The position numbers and the translations under genes were made by a program. Positions 11,589 through 22,285 of a stretch of DNA of 64,000 nucleotides are shown here, piece by piece (position 1 is the first letter of the stretch; each line of letters begins with the position of its first letter). The DNA comes from Sordaria brevicollis. Its lineage: Eukaryota > Ascomycota > Sordariomycetes > Sordariales > Sordariaceae. The notes below the pieces were generated by a model. It had not been told where the DNA came from, did no database searches, and saw nothing but the letters and a program-made list of their open reading frames with translations. The DNA lies in NCBI GenBank assembly GCA_033439795.1, contig JAUTDP010000003.1:868001-932000 (forward strand). Direction: 5' to 3'.

Positions 11589-13083
11589 ATGAGTTCTCCT
11601 GCGAAGGCACAGTCCCCGGCACCCAGGCCACCCACTGGTGATGCATCACCTGCTGCCGAAGCGACTGTCCTTCTTCCCGGGTCCCATTGGACTGAGCAGG
11701 TATGGTTCCCTTTCTCTGCCCAGAATCATAATCTTTGGAATTACTTACTGACGTTAGTACATCTTTCCGCATTATAGGGATTGCCGGAAGATGAAACTGA
11801 TGGGGATTCAACTGTCGGCAGTGATATCGAGAGCTCAACTGCTTCGATTAGTTCGAGTATCCTTCACTACCGTACTATGAATGGCCGAACTTATCATAGT
11901 GACAGCGTAACAGATGGAGAGTACTGGTAAGTCTGGTTCAAAATATTTTCCAGTATCTCGCGCACTTTAACCGGTTACGACCGACGAACTACGACGTAGA
12001 TGGCAAGAAACTAACGACAAATGTTTTGAAACTACATGTAGGGGCCCCAACGACGAAAAGGCGAACGAAATGCTGGATATATTGTAAGTGTCCCTTGAAA
12101 ACACCTCCCACCATCTATCTCCTTTCCAGTTCGTGACTAACCAGATCCTGCCCATCCCAGCCATCATGCGATGACGATTTGTTTGGACGGTCGGCTTTAT
12201 GACGCGCCTGTTCCAAAGAACATCGAGAACGCAATCGATCTTGGAACTGGCACAGGTACGTAGATTTCCTTCATTACTTGGCGCTTTTTTGTTCTTTGTT
12301 ATTCTATGCTGTTGAGAAGGTGCTAACTCAATGTTCAGGGCTCTGGGCCATTGATTTTGCAGATCAATTCCCTAACTGCACCGTTATGGGTACTGACATA
12401 TCCCCCATTCAGCCCAGCTGGGTTCCCCCAAATGTCCGTTTTGAGATCGAAGACTACAATAAGGTACCATGGACCTATAAGTCTGACTTCTTCGACTTTA
12501 TTCACCTCCGGTGGCTTACAGGCACTGTCAAAGACTGGTCTACTTTCTATCAAGAAGCTTACCGGTCTTGTAAGCCAGGCGGGTACGTGGAGCATATGGA
12601 TGCCAATAGTGGTAATATATTCTCCGACGATGGTTCCGTGGATTCTAAGGTTCATGCCCTGGGCCAATGGGGCCCTATGTGGCACGCGGCCACGGAGAAG
12701 ATTGGGCAGCGACTGATCAGCGAACATACGGTTGAGACTGCAATGAAAGAGGCCGGCTTTGTGAACATTGTTGTGAAGGATTACAAGGTAAAAGCCCTCC
12801 CTCACAGTGTTGTCCATCCCAAGACTCTAACCGCGCGATCCAGGTCCCCCTCTCCCCATGGTCGACTGATAAGAAGTGGCACGAAGTGGGCCTCTACCTC
12901 TATGCTACTCTTACCCAGGACCTTGAAGGTGCAGTTCTATATGCGTTTGGCAATGTAATGGGATGGAGCACCGAGCAGATCAACATCTATATCCAACATT
13001 TTAAGAAGGAGTTGAAGGATAAGAATCTTCATCCATACTTCAACTACCGTAAAGTATACGGCCAGAAGCCATTGGACGGCTAA
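11589..13083 (+). CDS. MT5: LaeA-like class I SAM-dependent methyltransferase
   Basis: Six exons: 11589-11699, 11778-11926, 12042-12083, 12161-12255, 12339-12787, 12844-13083, giving 361 residues. The tail is short (37 residues) and has almost lost the SPTP repeats (SPAPRPP, GDASP). The core is fully conserved: GSHWTEQ, acidic block, [29 protein letters not shown], motif [16 protein letters not shown] (~127-141), [11 protein letters not shown] (~210). Exon 5 has two one-residue insertions and one deletion relative to MT4. The C-terminus is QKPLDG instead of QKPLDA. Last gene of the plus-strand series and convergent with MT6. Confidence 0.93.
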
Positions 13084-14028
13084 CGCATAGCTGAGCAACA
13101 ATACTGACAGGGATTGGTTGGTTTTCCACGATCAGGTGGGGGTCTTGTACCCGGCAACACGTTTTTGCTTTTGTTTCTGTAAATAGCCCCATATACGGTG
13201 TCAAAATATTCCATGAATGACATGAATGTGCAGATGGCTGAACCTAGAGCGTAATGAGTGCGTGCAGCCCGAGCGGGTACGGATGTGGGAAACACACTGG
13301 TGGACACAAGGTAAGGTTTGATAATGGAACTCGCACAACCCCGTGACAGGTTGAAGCCGAAGTTGTGAATGAACGTCGGCAAAGTTCCTTGAATACCGCC
13401 CCGAAAAATACTGGGACATCACGGTTGAAGACGCAATCCATTCGCCTGCATGATTGCAGCTGCCGCCTTGTGCCGGTACGTAGGTACCTCTACTATGTAA
13501 TCAGCGCCTCAATTTGTGCGGCACTGCGGCCAAATGCTTTGTTCAATGTCTCTAGAGGTTTGCTCAGGGACAGACGTCATGTTATTTTCATCCGAAGGAC
13601 GAGCTACGTGTGTACCGTCACGGTGGGTCATGTACTTTTAAGGGCGGACATTTCCCGCAATCATGTCGATCAACCCGGTGCCGGGTCCGGGGACTCGGGT
13701 ACACAATCCCAGGTCGGTACGTGCCGCGGGTAAGGCTGACGGAACAGCGGTGAGCCATGTGGCCAAAGAGGGGCGCGGAGCAAGTGAGGAGACATATCAC
13801 AAGGGGATCCATGATATTCAACGACAGCTCCATAAATGATACCTCTAGTATGTGTAGCAGTACGATATGCAGAAGATTGGTGGGAAGTGAAATCCAAATT
13901 GCTAATTACATAGGAGACAGTCAATACTGGCAACTGAAGGATGAGCGCGAGATTTGTGTGGCACTCCACGGAGGGGCTCTGCCTCAAAAGATATCCGCGG
14001 CATGCTGACGTCGCTTCGGTTGTACACC
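13084..14028. other. MT5-MT6 convergent intergenic region
   Basis: About 0.95 kb between the 3' ends of MT5 (+) and MT6 (-), marking the switch of orientation in the array. No gene or element recognised. TACCTCTA occurs at 13485-13492 and 13840-13847. Confidence 0.55.
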
Positions 14029-15730
14029 TCAAGCATCCAGCGGCTTTTGCGCCCTCACCACGCGCCACCTGGAGTTGGAATGGATCTTGGCTTCTCTGAA
14101 CTCCTTACGCATGGTAGCGGCGTAGTTCGCAATGTCCTTTGGGGTCCAGCCCAGGTAGGTTGGCATGAGATAGTTCAGGAAACCCTCGATGTCGTGTGTC
14201 AGCGCCACAGATAGGTAGAGACCTATCTGCTTCAGCTTGGGGTCATCAGACCAGGGCGCAAGGGGAATCTACATCTCGCGGTTAGCTTCAATTCTTTTAA
14301 GGAAAAACAGTTGACGGAAGTCTTACATAGTATTCCTCAGTCGAAATGTTGGTGAATCCAGCCTCTTTCAACCCGTTTGTCATGATGTCCGAAGAAACGA
14401 TGTCAAACTCGTTTCCGAGGTACCCGCTAAGCTTCTTCCAGATTGGGCCCCACTGACCCATAGCGGAATCTTCAGGCATCGTTCCATCAAGACAATACCA
14501 TGTACCATCGGCATCAAGGTGTTCAATCCAACCACCGGGTTTCGTGCACCTATAAGCCTCCGCATATAGGCCATACCAATCCTTGATAGTACCGGTAAGC
14601 CAGCGAATATGAACGTAGTCAAAGTAATTCTCTTGGAAGGTCCATTGCTTCTGTGCGTCATCGATCTCGAAGCGGGCGTTTGGAGGCACCCAGCCGGGTT
14701 GAATAGGGGAAATATCGGTGCCAACGACCTGGCAGTTAGGGTGTTCGTCCGCGAAATCACTGTCAAGGGGAGGCCAAAGCATGTTAGCAACCGAATATTG
14801 CCAAGAATTTCCAGAAAAGTGTCTTACATGGCCCAGACACCTGCGAGGAGAAAAGTTAGTAAAGTTTCAGTAAAGGGAGAGATAGCCGTTTAGGTGAAGC
14901 ATCTTACCAGTGCCGGTACCGACGTCAAGAGCTGTTTGAATCTTATCCTTGTCCAGCGGGGCCGTATACAGCTTCCCGTCGAACATTTTAACCAGTGCCT
15001 CGTGGATGATATCCAACATCTCATTAGCCTTGGCATCATTAGGGCCCCTGGAGGGTGCACATATGTGAGTAGTTAGTTCAGCTCTAAAACACCGTCGCGT
15101 ACGGCGCACGTTTGGCCAGCACGTTGCAGTATAAACGTACCAATACTCTCCATCAGTTACGGAGTCGCTATGGTAGGTACGTCCTAGGAAGTTACGATAC
15201 TGCAGAATGCTGGACGAGATCGAGGCGGTCGAGCTTTCAGCGTCACTTCCTAGGGTTGAGTCATTGTCATCGTCTATCTCCTGTATGTGTGTGCGACAAT
15301 CTGTTAGCTTTTACCGGGTGCATTTTCACGGTGATTGAGGTCCGGAAACGATGCGAGTCTAGCTCGATTGTGAAGACACTGAGGAAAAGACCGAAGTCGT
15401 TGGACACAGAGGAAGACAGCCGCGCTGATGCAGGACCGTGAATATGCAGGTGCCGCCAGGCCGCTCCCTAACACGGGCATCGAATATGTGCAGATGCGAG
15501 GCTGAAAACATCTTGCATCGATCGCTAACACCTCGTGAAACCGGGAAAGAGGATGTAAAGATGGAACGAACCTGCTGTCCCCAATGCGCACCGGCCAAAA
15601 GTGGAAGATCACCACCCCCTGGAGACGCGGGCGCAGGAGTTGGAGATGCGGGCGCAGGAGTAGGGGACTTCTCCTTTCCCTTCGAGGACGTTGCCTCGGG
15701 GGACTGTGCCTTCTTGGGAGGGGAGCTCAT
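14029..15730 (-). CDS. MT6: LaeA-like class I SAM-dependent methyltransferase
   Basis: Six exons on the minus strand: 15730-15572, 15280-15141, 15047-14908, 14840-14828, 14759-14327, 14268-14029, giving 374 residues. The tail (53 residues) has [16 protein letters not shown] and ends GAHWGQQ. The intron that splits LDI-FHH in MT1-5 is absent here, while an extra intron follows Trp-Ala-Ile just after motif I, leaving a 13-nt micro-exon. The segment before YHSD reads [12 protein letters not shown] instead of [12 protein letters not shown]. Motif I is DVGTGTGVWAIDFAD (~141-155); TKPGGW follows (~223). A CLDGTMPEDSA segment is shared in type with MT7 and MT8. Methyltransferase fold is clear; target unknown. 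Confidence 0.91.
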
Positions 15731-17067
15731 CGTCGCGAGTGAAGACAGAAGTGGTTGAATATTCCCTTGGTAGGTGAACTGGAGAATTTGGTCAAGTCAA
15801 TGCTTGCGGTTTTCGCGTGCCAGCAGCCCAGTAAATAGTATTTCTCGTCACTTACCCCTCCTTGAAAAAGTGAGATGTCTTCCGAGTCTGCACCTGCATA
15901 GAGGGCGGTCAAACCTCCAGTGCCTCTTTCCTCCTGAACTGTGTGCTTCTCGGTTTCTTTCGTCGCATTCGTACCTGGTGGCTGGGAATCTTTCGGTACC
16001 CAGCTGACTAGCACACGGCACCTTTTCGACTTGTTTAATTGGGCATTCAGTGTTAGATCCTCAAGTACATAGCCATGCGTACTGGATTGGTGGGTCTTTA
16101 GTCAGTTCAACTCTTTCATTGGCTGATATCCTTAGTTGCTAGCTGGTACCGAGCGTCAGTCACAGTACATAAATCAGCTGGCTAACGTTGCAATAGTTTT
16201 GTCCTAGACTATGCTGGGTATTCTTACTCCGAGGCCGGCTAGCCAGAAGGAGAACATCAGACATGAATAAGAAAACATGCTTCTCGTCGGACGGCAACGG
16301 CCACGTCTAGAACCCGACGGGAGGGGAAAGGAACCCGACAGTGCTTATCTAATCTCTTATCTTATCAGCCACGGCCAATGTCGAACTTACAGGTAGTACC
16401 AGTAGGTAGGTATGTCCTGTATGCAAAGTAAAGGGGTAATACCATTGCGCGGCTATGCAGATAAACAAACAAGCCCGCCCGACAGTTGCATCTCACCCGG
16501 CTATCTTTTCTCTATCCCCACCGTCACTGTGAGAGTCATCCTAATACGAATGAAGAACAACAGCATCCATGTACTTGGGCCACTGGAATTCTCCCGCGGT
16601 GTCGAGGTACTATCTTTTTCATACCTTAATGCTGTGTAACATCTGCGAAATGTTGACAATCTCGGAAGATGAGCTTTGGCTGGGTGGATCGAGGGGATTT
16701 TTGAACGAAAGGAGACGTGCTGCAGTCTGGAGTTAAAACAGCCTTTCCGAGAAGCGAACATGTCGAACGGCGTGTTACGTTTAGTTTACAAAGTGGAGGT
16801 ATGTCCGTATCTGGCACGGGTAGGGCTGAAGAAACAACGGTGTACCTTGTTCATCAAGGGGAAAAGGAAACTGAGATTCAACAATGGGAACCGATGACCT
16901 GAGTCCAAACTTCCTTCTAAAGATTATCCATCATCTTGTATCTGATATCGTCCCAGCGGATGAAGCCGTCAATGGCAGTGAACACGAGAGAACCAAACTT
17001 GAAGCTCGGCCTTACAGCCTCTACGACGCATCCTCAGAGTATGTCATTCTGGCGACCCACCGCCCTT
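15731..17067. other. MT6-MT7 intergenic region
   Basis: About 1.3 kb upstream of MT6. No gene supported. Contains a run of TTATC (GATAA) sites at 16345-16366. No paralogue fragment was seen. Confidence 0.55.
16345..16366 (-). promoter_or_regulatory. Cluster of three GATAA sites
   Basis: TTATC occurs three times in 22 bp (16345, 16357, 16362), that is GATAA on the minus strand, ~620 bp upstream of the MT6 start codon. It is the kind of cluster bound by AreA/NIT2-type factors; role inferred only. Confidence 0.35.
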
Positions 17068-18401
17068 TCAAGCATCCAGCGGCTTCTGCGCAACAACCAC
17101 ACGCCACTTGAAGTAGGCGTGGACCTTCATCTCCTTGTACTCCTTACGCAGACAGGTAGCGTAGGTGGCCATCTCTTTGTCAGTCCATCCCATAAGGTGC
17201 CCGAGGAAATACGTGAGGAAGCCCTCGACATCCTGCGTCAAGAAGCAAGATGAGAAGAAACCAAGCTCCTTCTGCTTTGGATCAGTCGGCCAACCCGAGC
17301 AGGGAGCCAAAATATCCTTAACCTGAATGTTCGTGAAGCCCGCCTCCTTAACGCCATTCTCCATAACACCCGAGTCTATCATATTGAAGATAATACCCGT
17401 CTTTTTACCCACCTCGGACCAGATTTCACCCCATTGGTGAATAGCAGAATTTTTAGGCATGGTCCCATCCAAGCAAATAGGGTTGACTTCGACATCAACG
17501 TGTTCGAACCAAGCGCCCGGTTTCAAGACCTTATATGCTTCTTCGTAAATAGCGGTCCAATCTTTGAATACACCGGTAAGCCAGCGGATATGGACGTAGT
17601 CGAAGAAGTTTTCGCGGTAGGCCCAGGGCTTAGTAGCGTCATCGATATCAAACTGCACGTTGGGAGGTACCCAACTGGGCTGAATCGGCGAAATGTCGGT
17701 ACCGTATACGTTGCAGTTAGGTCGCTCATCGGCAAAGTCAATCGCCCAAAGTCCTGAAAGGATTCATGATTAGTGACCCATTTCCTGAATATCATTCTTT
17801 GCAGATCCAGGCTGGGTGCCTGCTTCGCCCCAAATCTCGTATTTACGTACCGGTACCAGTGCCAACGTCAAGTGCATTTTCGATATCGTCCGTGAGAGGG
17901 GCCGTGTACAGCTTTCCATCAAGCATCAGAGTGTTGACGTGGTGGAAGATATCCAACATCTCATTCGCCTTTTCGTCGTTTGGGCCCCTTAACAGCGGAA
18001 GAGTATTAGTTCTATGCTGCGTTGTGGATATATCTTCTTACGAACCGACCTACCAATATTCTTGGTCCGTAGCAGCATCACTGTGGTATGTACGACCTTT
18101 GATCGTACGATATCTCAGAATGCTAGAGGAGATTGAGGCCGTTGAACTCTCGACATCGCTTCCCACCGACGAGTCGGCATCATCGTCAAGTGAAGCCTCC
18201 TATAGGCATATGACAATTGTTTGTCAGCAGTTGTCTTTTAGGGAGCCTTGCAATCTCGCTCATGTCATGAAGCTGATGTAAATGACGAACCTGCTCAACC
18301 CAATGCGAGCCAGACAAGAGACCGATGGGCTCCGAAGGTTCGCCGCCGGCCGGGGACGCGGGACTTGGAGTAGGCGGTTTTGTCTTGTCCGTAGACCCCA
18401 T
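17068..18401 (-). CDS. MT7: LaeA-like class I SAM-dependent methyltransferase
   Basis: Only four exons on the minus strand: 18401-18291, 18199-18054, 17987-17851, 17753-17068, giving 359 residues. It lacks the FHH intron like MT6, 8 and 9, lacks the extra WAI intron of those three, and also lacks the last intron found in all other copies, so the whole catalytic half is one exon. The 37-residue tail keeps PPTPSPASP and ends GSHWVEQ. Motif I is [15 protein letters not shown] (~126-140). The KPGG motif is KPGAW (~208), a Gly to Ala change unique in the array. [12 protein letters not shown] also departs from consensus. The frame is intact, so it is probably functional. A minus-strand TATAAA lies at 18512-18517, ~110 bp upstream. 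Confidence 0.91.
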
Positions 18402-19913
18402 GGCTTTTAGGTACCCCTAAAATTAGCCTGAAGTTGTGTGCGGAGTTGGACTATAGAGGAAAAGGTCGATTGAAAGGGCACTCGCCATTGATGTGACAGC
18501 GACCCAGTGTATTTATAAACTATCGGCCCTCATCAAGCTCTTGTCCTTTGAGACTGGGGGCGGTCAAGCGTGAAGGTAACATCGAACGATCCTCAACATA
18601 GCCTCAGCCACAGTCAATCTAGAAGCTTGAGAGTGACTGGTCAGCATTCACATTTCGGACTTACGGGTAACGTTTGCGTCCATGCAGTTTCAGAGTCAAA
18701 ACTGAGGCAGGTGATAAAAGCACTTGCCTGAGGGGGTATACCCTGGGTATCATCTTGTTATTGGCTGCGAATATGCCACCCATACACTCGCTTCGGACAC
18801 AGTAGATACACAACGTGATGAACGTTGTAGTCTGCGCCAAAAAAATAAGGAACTTTTCTTCGACAGCAAATAGTGTCTGTGGGTGTCCAAGGCTGGACAG
18901 TTGACCCTGCAGTGATTGTTGAGCTTAGCCAGAAGAAACGAGAGGTGTGACGCGAACACGATTGTTAGGGTCGGCTGTGCAGTATGTCTAGAACCAATTG
19001 AGGGTTCCGTCTTCGAACTTGATCAGGGCCAGAAGTCGCTAGGTTTTGCATAAAGAAGAAATACCTAGGCATGGAGAATAGACCACAACAAGTTCAGCAA
19101 ATATCTGTTCTGTACCTCTAAGCTGTAAAAAGGACGATGGAATGGGAGACTAGAAGCTCTGTGGACGTCAAGTGGGCGGCCAGTGATTGATCGGGCTTAC
19201 CTACCTGTACAGTGTGGGGTTGTGCGCTAGAATTTTGTAGTGACTGCATGCAGCGATTCCTTACGCAGTGCACCTGGGGCTGCTACAAGTAACTGGGAGC
19301 CATTGCGGCTGGGGCGTGCCTGACATCTCGGACTTCTGGGTAGCCCTGATAGCGATGCATTAGCACTGATGCATTTGAACAGAGACCGGGCCATAGAGAA
19401 CTGTGAAGCAACAAGGAAAGAAAATGCCCGAGGGGGGAAGCCTTTTCATCGTACGGTTTCCGAAAGGCCCGTTTGACCGACCGTACGGAACCGGGGTGGG
19501 GCCGAGATCAGTACGTAGGTCTTTTCGGAGGATAGTGGATCTCTTCGGCTCGATGCGGGCCGTGACATCCATTGGAGTAGGTACCTCTACTTGCGTGTAC
19601 ATGCACATGCGGATATGTGAGAAGGGTGGGTTCGGTTACTTTGAGAACGGTCTTGGTAAGAGTTGGAGTGACACAACCGTGTTTGTGGCACAGTCAAGAC
19701 CCAAACGAACAATTGTGGACGACGTTCCTTAACCAGACTGACCAGCCCGTAGACAAACGAGGCCGGCATTTTTGATGAAAGACGATGATGCTCGACATTG
19801 TGCTATAGAGGAAGTGATCCGTGTATGTTCCATTCGTCATGCATCCTGCTGCTCTCGCCAACGCGCGCCCGCAAGGCTGCCTTACTGCTGTAGCCCGAAT
19901 ACCTATCCACGTT
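18402..19913. other. MT7-MT8 intergenic region
   Basis: About 1.5 kb. The first ~120 bp upstream of MT7 contain TATAAA on the minus strand (18512-18517). The rest holds no recognisable gene. TACCTCTA octamers occur at 19113-19120 and 19582-19589. Short open frames around 19360-19770 have no domain and overlap one another. Confidence 0.55.
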
Positions 19914-21618
19914 TCAAGCGTCCAAGGGCTTTTGGGCACGAACAACGCGCCAATTGATGTTCGCATGAACCTTGCATTCTTTATACTCGCGGCGCAAGGC
20001 AGCGGCATACTTCGCCATTTCGTTGTCGGTCCACCCCATCACCTGGCCAAAGAAGTAGGTGAGGAAGCCCTCAACATCTGATGTTAAAGACACGTACTGG
20101 TAGAGACCGATCTGCTTTTGCTTTTCGTCTGTGGGCCAAGGAGCGGTCGGAGCCTAAACATATGAAGTTAGTCCTGTTTGGCTTCGAGCAGAGAAAGTGT
20201 GTGAACGACGCTTCACGCCCGGTAGTAGTAGGTTTGTTGCATCAGGCACTTGCAAACTTTGCTTTCGTTTGGTGGATAGGTGCTGTAGTCTGGCCGGTAC
20301 TTCCAGCTGACCACCTCCTTCAATCTACAGCCATCTTTCGTCCTCACTCAACCACAGCTTTCCGGAGTAGGTGAAACTTACCAGGAAATTCTCGATCTGG
20401 ATATTGGTAAAGCCCGCCTCCTTGATTCCATTCTCCATACACCCGGAATCGACGATGTTGAATACAACCCCGGTCTTCCGCTCTATTTCACACCATAGCT
20501 GTCCCCATTGGTAGATAGCGGAGTCCTTTGGCATGGTCCCGTCAAGGCAGACCATATTAACGTCACCATCCATATGCTCGATCCAGCCTCCTGGCTTGAG
20601 GCACTTGTAAGCTTCTTTATAGAGGGCCGGCCAGTCCTTAATTGTACCACAGAGCCACCGGATATGGATGTAATCGAAGAAATCAGGTTGATATGTCCAT
20701 TCTTTCGTCGCATCGTCAATGTTGAAGCTGAGATTAGGTGGAACCCAGCTGGGTTGGATCGGGGAAATGTCCGTGCCAATTACATTGCAATTGGGATTTT
20801 CGTCAGCGAAATCGCTATAGGTCCCACTGTTAGTTGTCTGGAGTGCAAACTTGTGATTCCTTATCTTACATTGCCCAAAGCCCTGTATCAAAACCCCAAT
20901 TAGCATTCTATGCCACATCCGACGTGTCATACTACACAGTCCGTGCGGTTACTCGTAAGAGAAGAGGATAGTCGTAAAGGATAGAAGCTATCTGTACACC
21001 GAGGAGATGGGTTCGCCCTTACCGGTACCGGTCCCCACGTCCAATACGTTTTTGATGTCCTTGGGAAGCGGAGCTGTGTAAAGCCTCTCATCAAGAATCA
21101 GGGTCATGGCGGTGTGAAAGACATCCATGACCTCCATGGCCTTCGCATCATTGGGACCCCTATACCAATCACTTCGGTTAGCTGCCAAACCCATATGGTG
21201 ATCCCGACTGAACTACTGCTGGAATTTGACATACCAGTACTCCGAGTCGCTCACAGAGTCACTGTGATATGTCCTGCCGCTAATTGTACGATAGTGCATG
21301 ATACTGGATGAGATCGAGGCGGTCGAGCTCTCAGCATCACTGCCTAAGGTGGAATCGTCATCTTCGGGTAGTTCCTTTACCGTGAAAATCAGTATCACTC
21401 CTAAAGCACGTATAACGCGCAATAGCATTGCCGTGGACGGCACATACCAGCTCACCCCAATGTGAGGCAGACAAAAGATCGGTCGGTGCGTCAGCTTGGG
21501 CTGCCGGCGGCGATGCAGGTCCAGGCGTGGGTGATTTTGCCTTGCCTTTGGGCGACTGTACAGTTGGCGACGTCGCCTCTCGTACTGGTGATTGTGCGCT
21601 CTTCGTCGGAGAACTCAT
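19914..21618 (-). CDS. MT8: LaeA-like class I SAM-dependent methyltransferase
   Basis: Six exons on the minus strand: 21618-21448, 21374-21235, 21159-21023, 20882-20870, 20814-20382, 20153-19914, giving 377 residues. Intron pattern equals MT6: no FHH intron, and an extra intron after WAI that leaves a 13-nt exon. The 57-residue tail contains [18 protein letters not shown] and TPGPASP and ends SASHWGEL. Core: acidic block with [17 protein letters not shown], then SVSDSEYW, motif [16 protein letters not shown] (~144-158), [11 protein letters not shown] (~226), QKPLDA. Last intron is long (228 bp). About 0.7 kb from the convergently positioned 3' end of the nitrate reductase on the same strand. 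Confidence 0.92.
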
Positions 21619-22285
21619 GACGGAAAATTGCGTTGGCTGTCGAGCTCAGCCGGGTAAGTAACAAAGAGAGTCCGTCGGTATTCATATGTGTTTTCAGGTG
21701 GCAGTGATCTGGTAGATATGGTATCGCGACTCGGTAACTCGAACGCCGTTTACCCCTCCCCATTGTACATTCATCTGCAAAAGCGGTCAACCTTTGATGC
21801 AACCTCGATCATGTTCTCTGAATCGTGGGCCTTCTCCTTGTCAGGGCTCCGCTGCTAGTCAAGCGGCCGATTTTGTAGACCTGCGAGTACTAGTTCCTCT
21901 GTACATCTAGCGTGGCACGGGTATCACATCAGTACTTCTCATGCTAACATTATTCGATTCCACCCATGCACTTGCAGGATGTCTTCTGACTTAATAGTAT
22001 CAGGAAGTATACCTAGGTAGTAAGGTATCAAGGTTGGTGGGGTTTGAGTGCATGCAAATGACCATTCATAGACACAATGAAGAACACAGTGAGCATCGCA
22101 CATGACAAACGTTGGGGTCCGCGCTTTTTCACACGTCAAGAGAGAGGGGCTGGACAACAATAGTTTCTCGACCTGTTCCCAATCCGAGCCGGATTAACTG
22201 TATTGAGAAGACCATTTCCAACAATGAGAAAGGGACACGAAGAGTCGGAAGCAGAATGTCCGCCCGCCGGGCCATTGGTTTACCT
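21619..22285. other. Region between nitrate reductase 3' end and MT8 start
   Basis: About 0.67 kb. It should contain the MT8 promoter and the nitrate reductase 3' UTR. No gene or element recognised. Confidence 0.5.

Noticed and set aside
13084..22285. Additional broken methyltransferase copies in the intergenic regions
   Set aside because: I looked for the GTGTG, KPGG and QKPLD segments outside the nine genes on both strands and found none.
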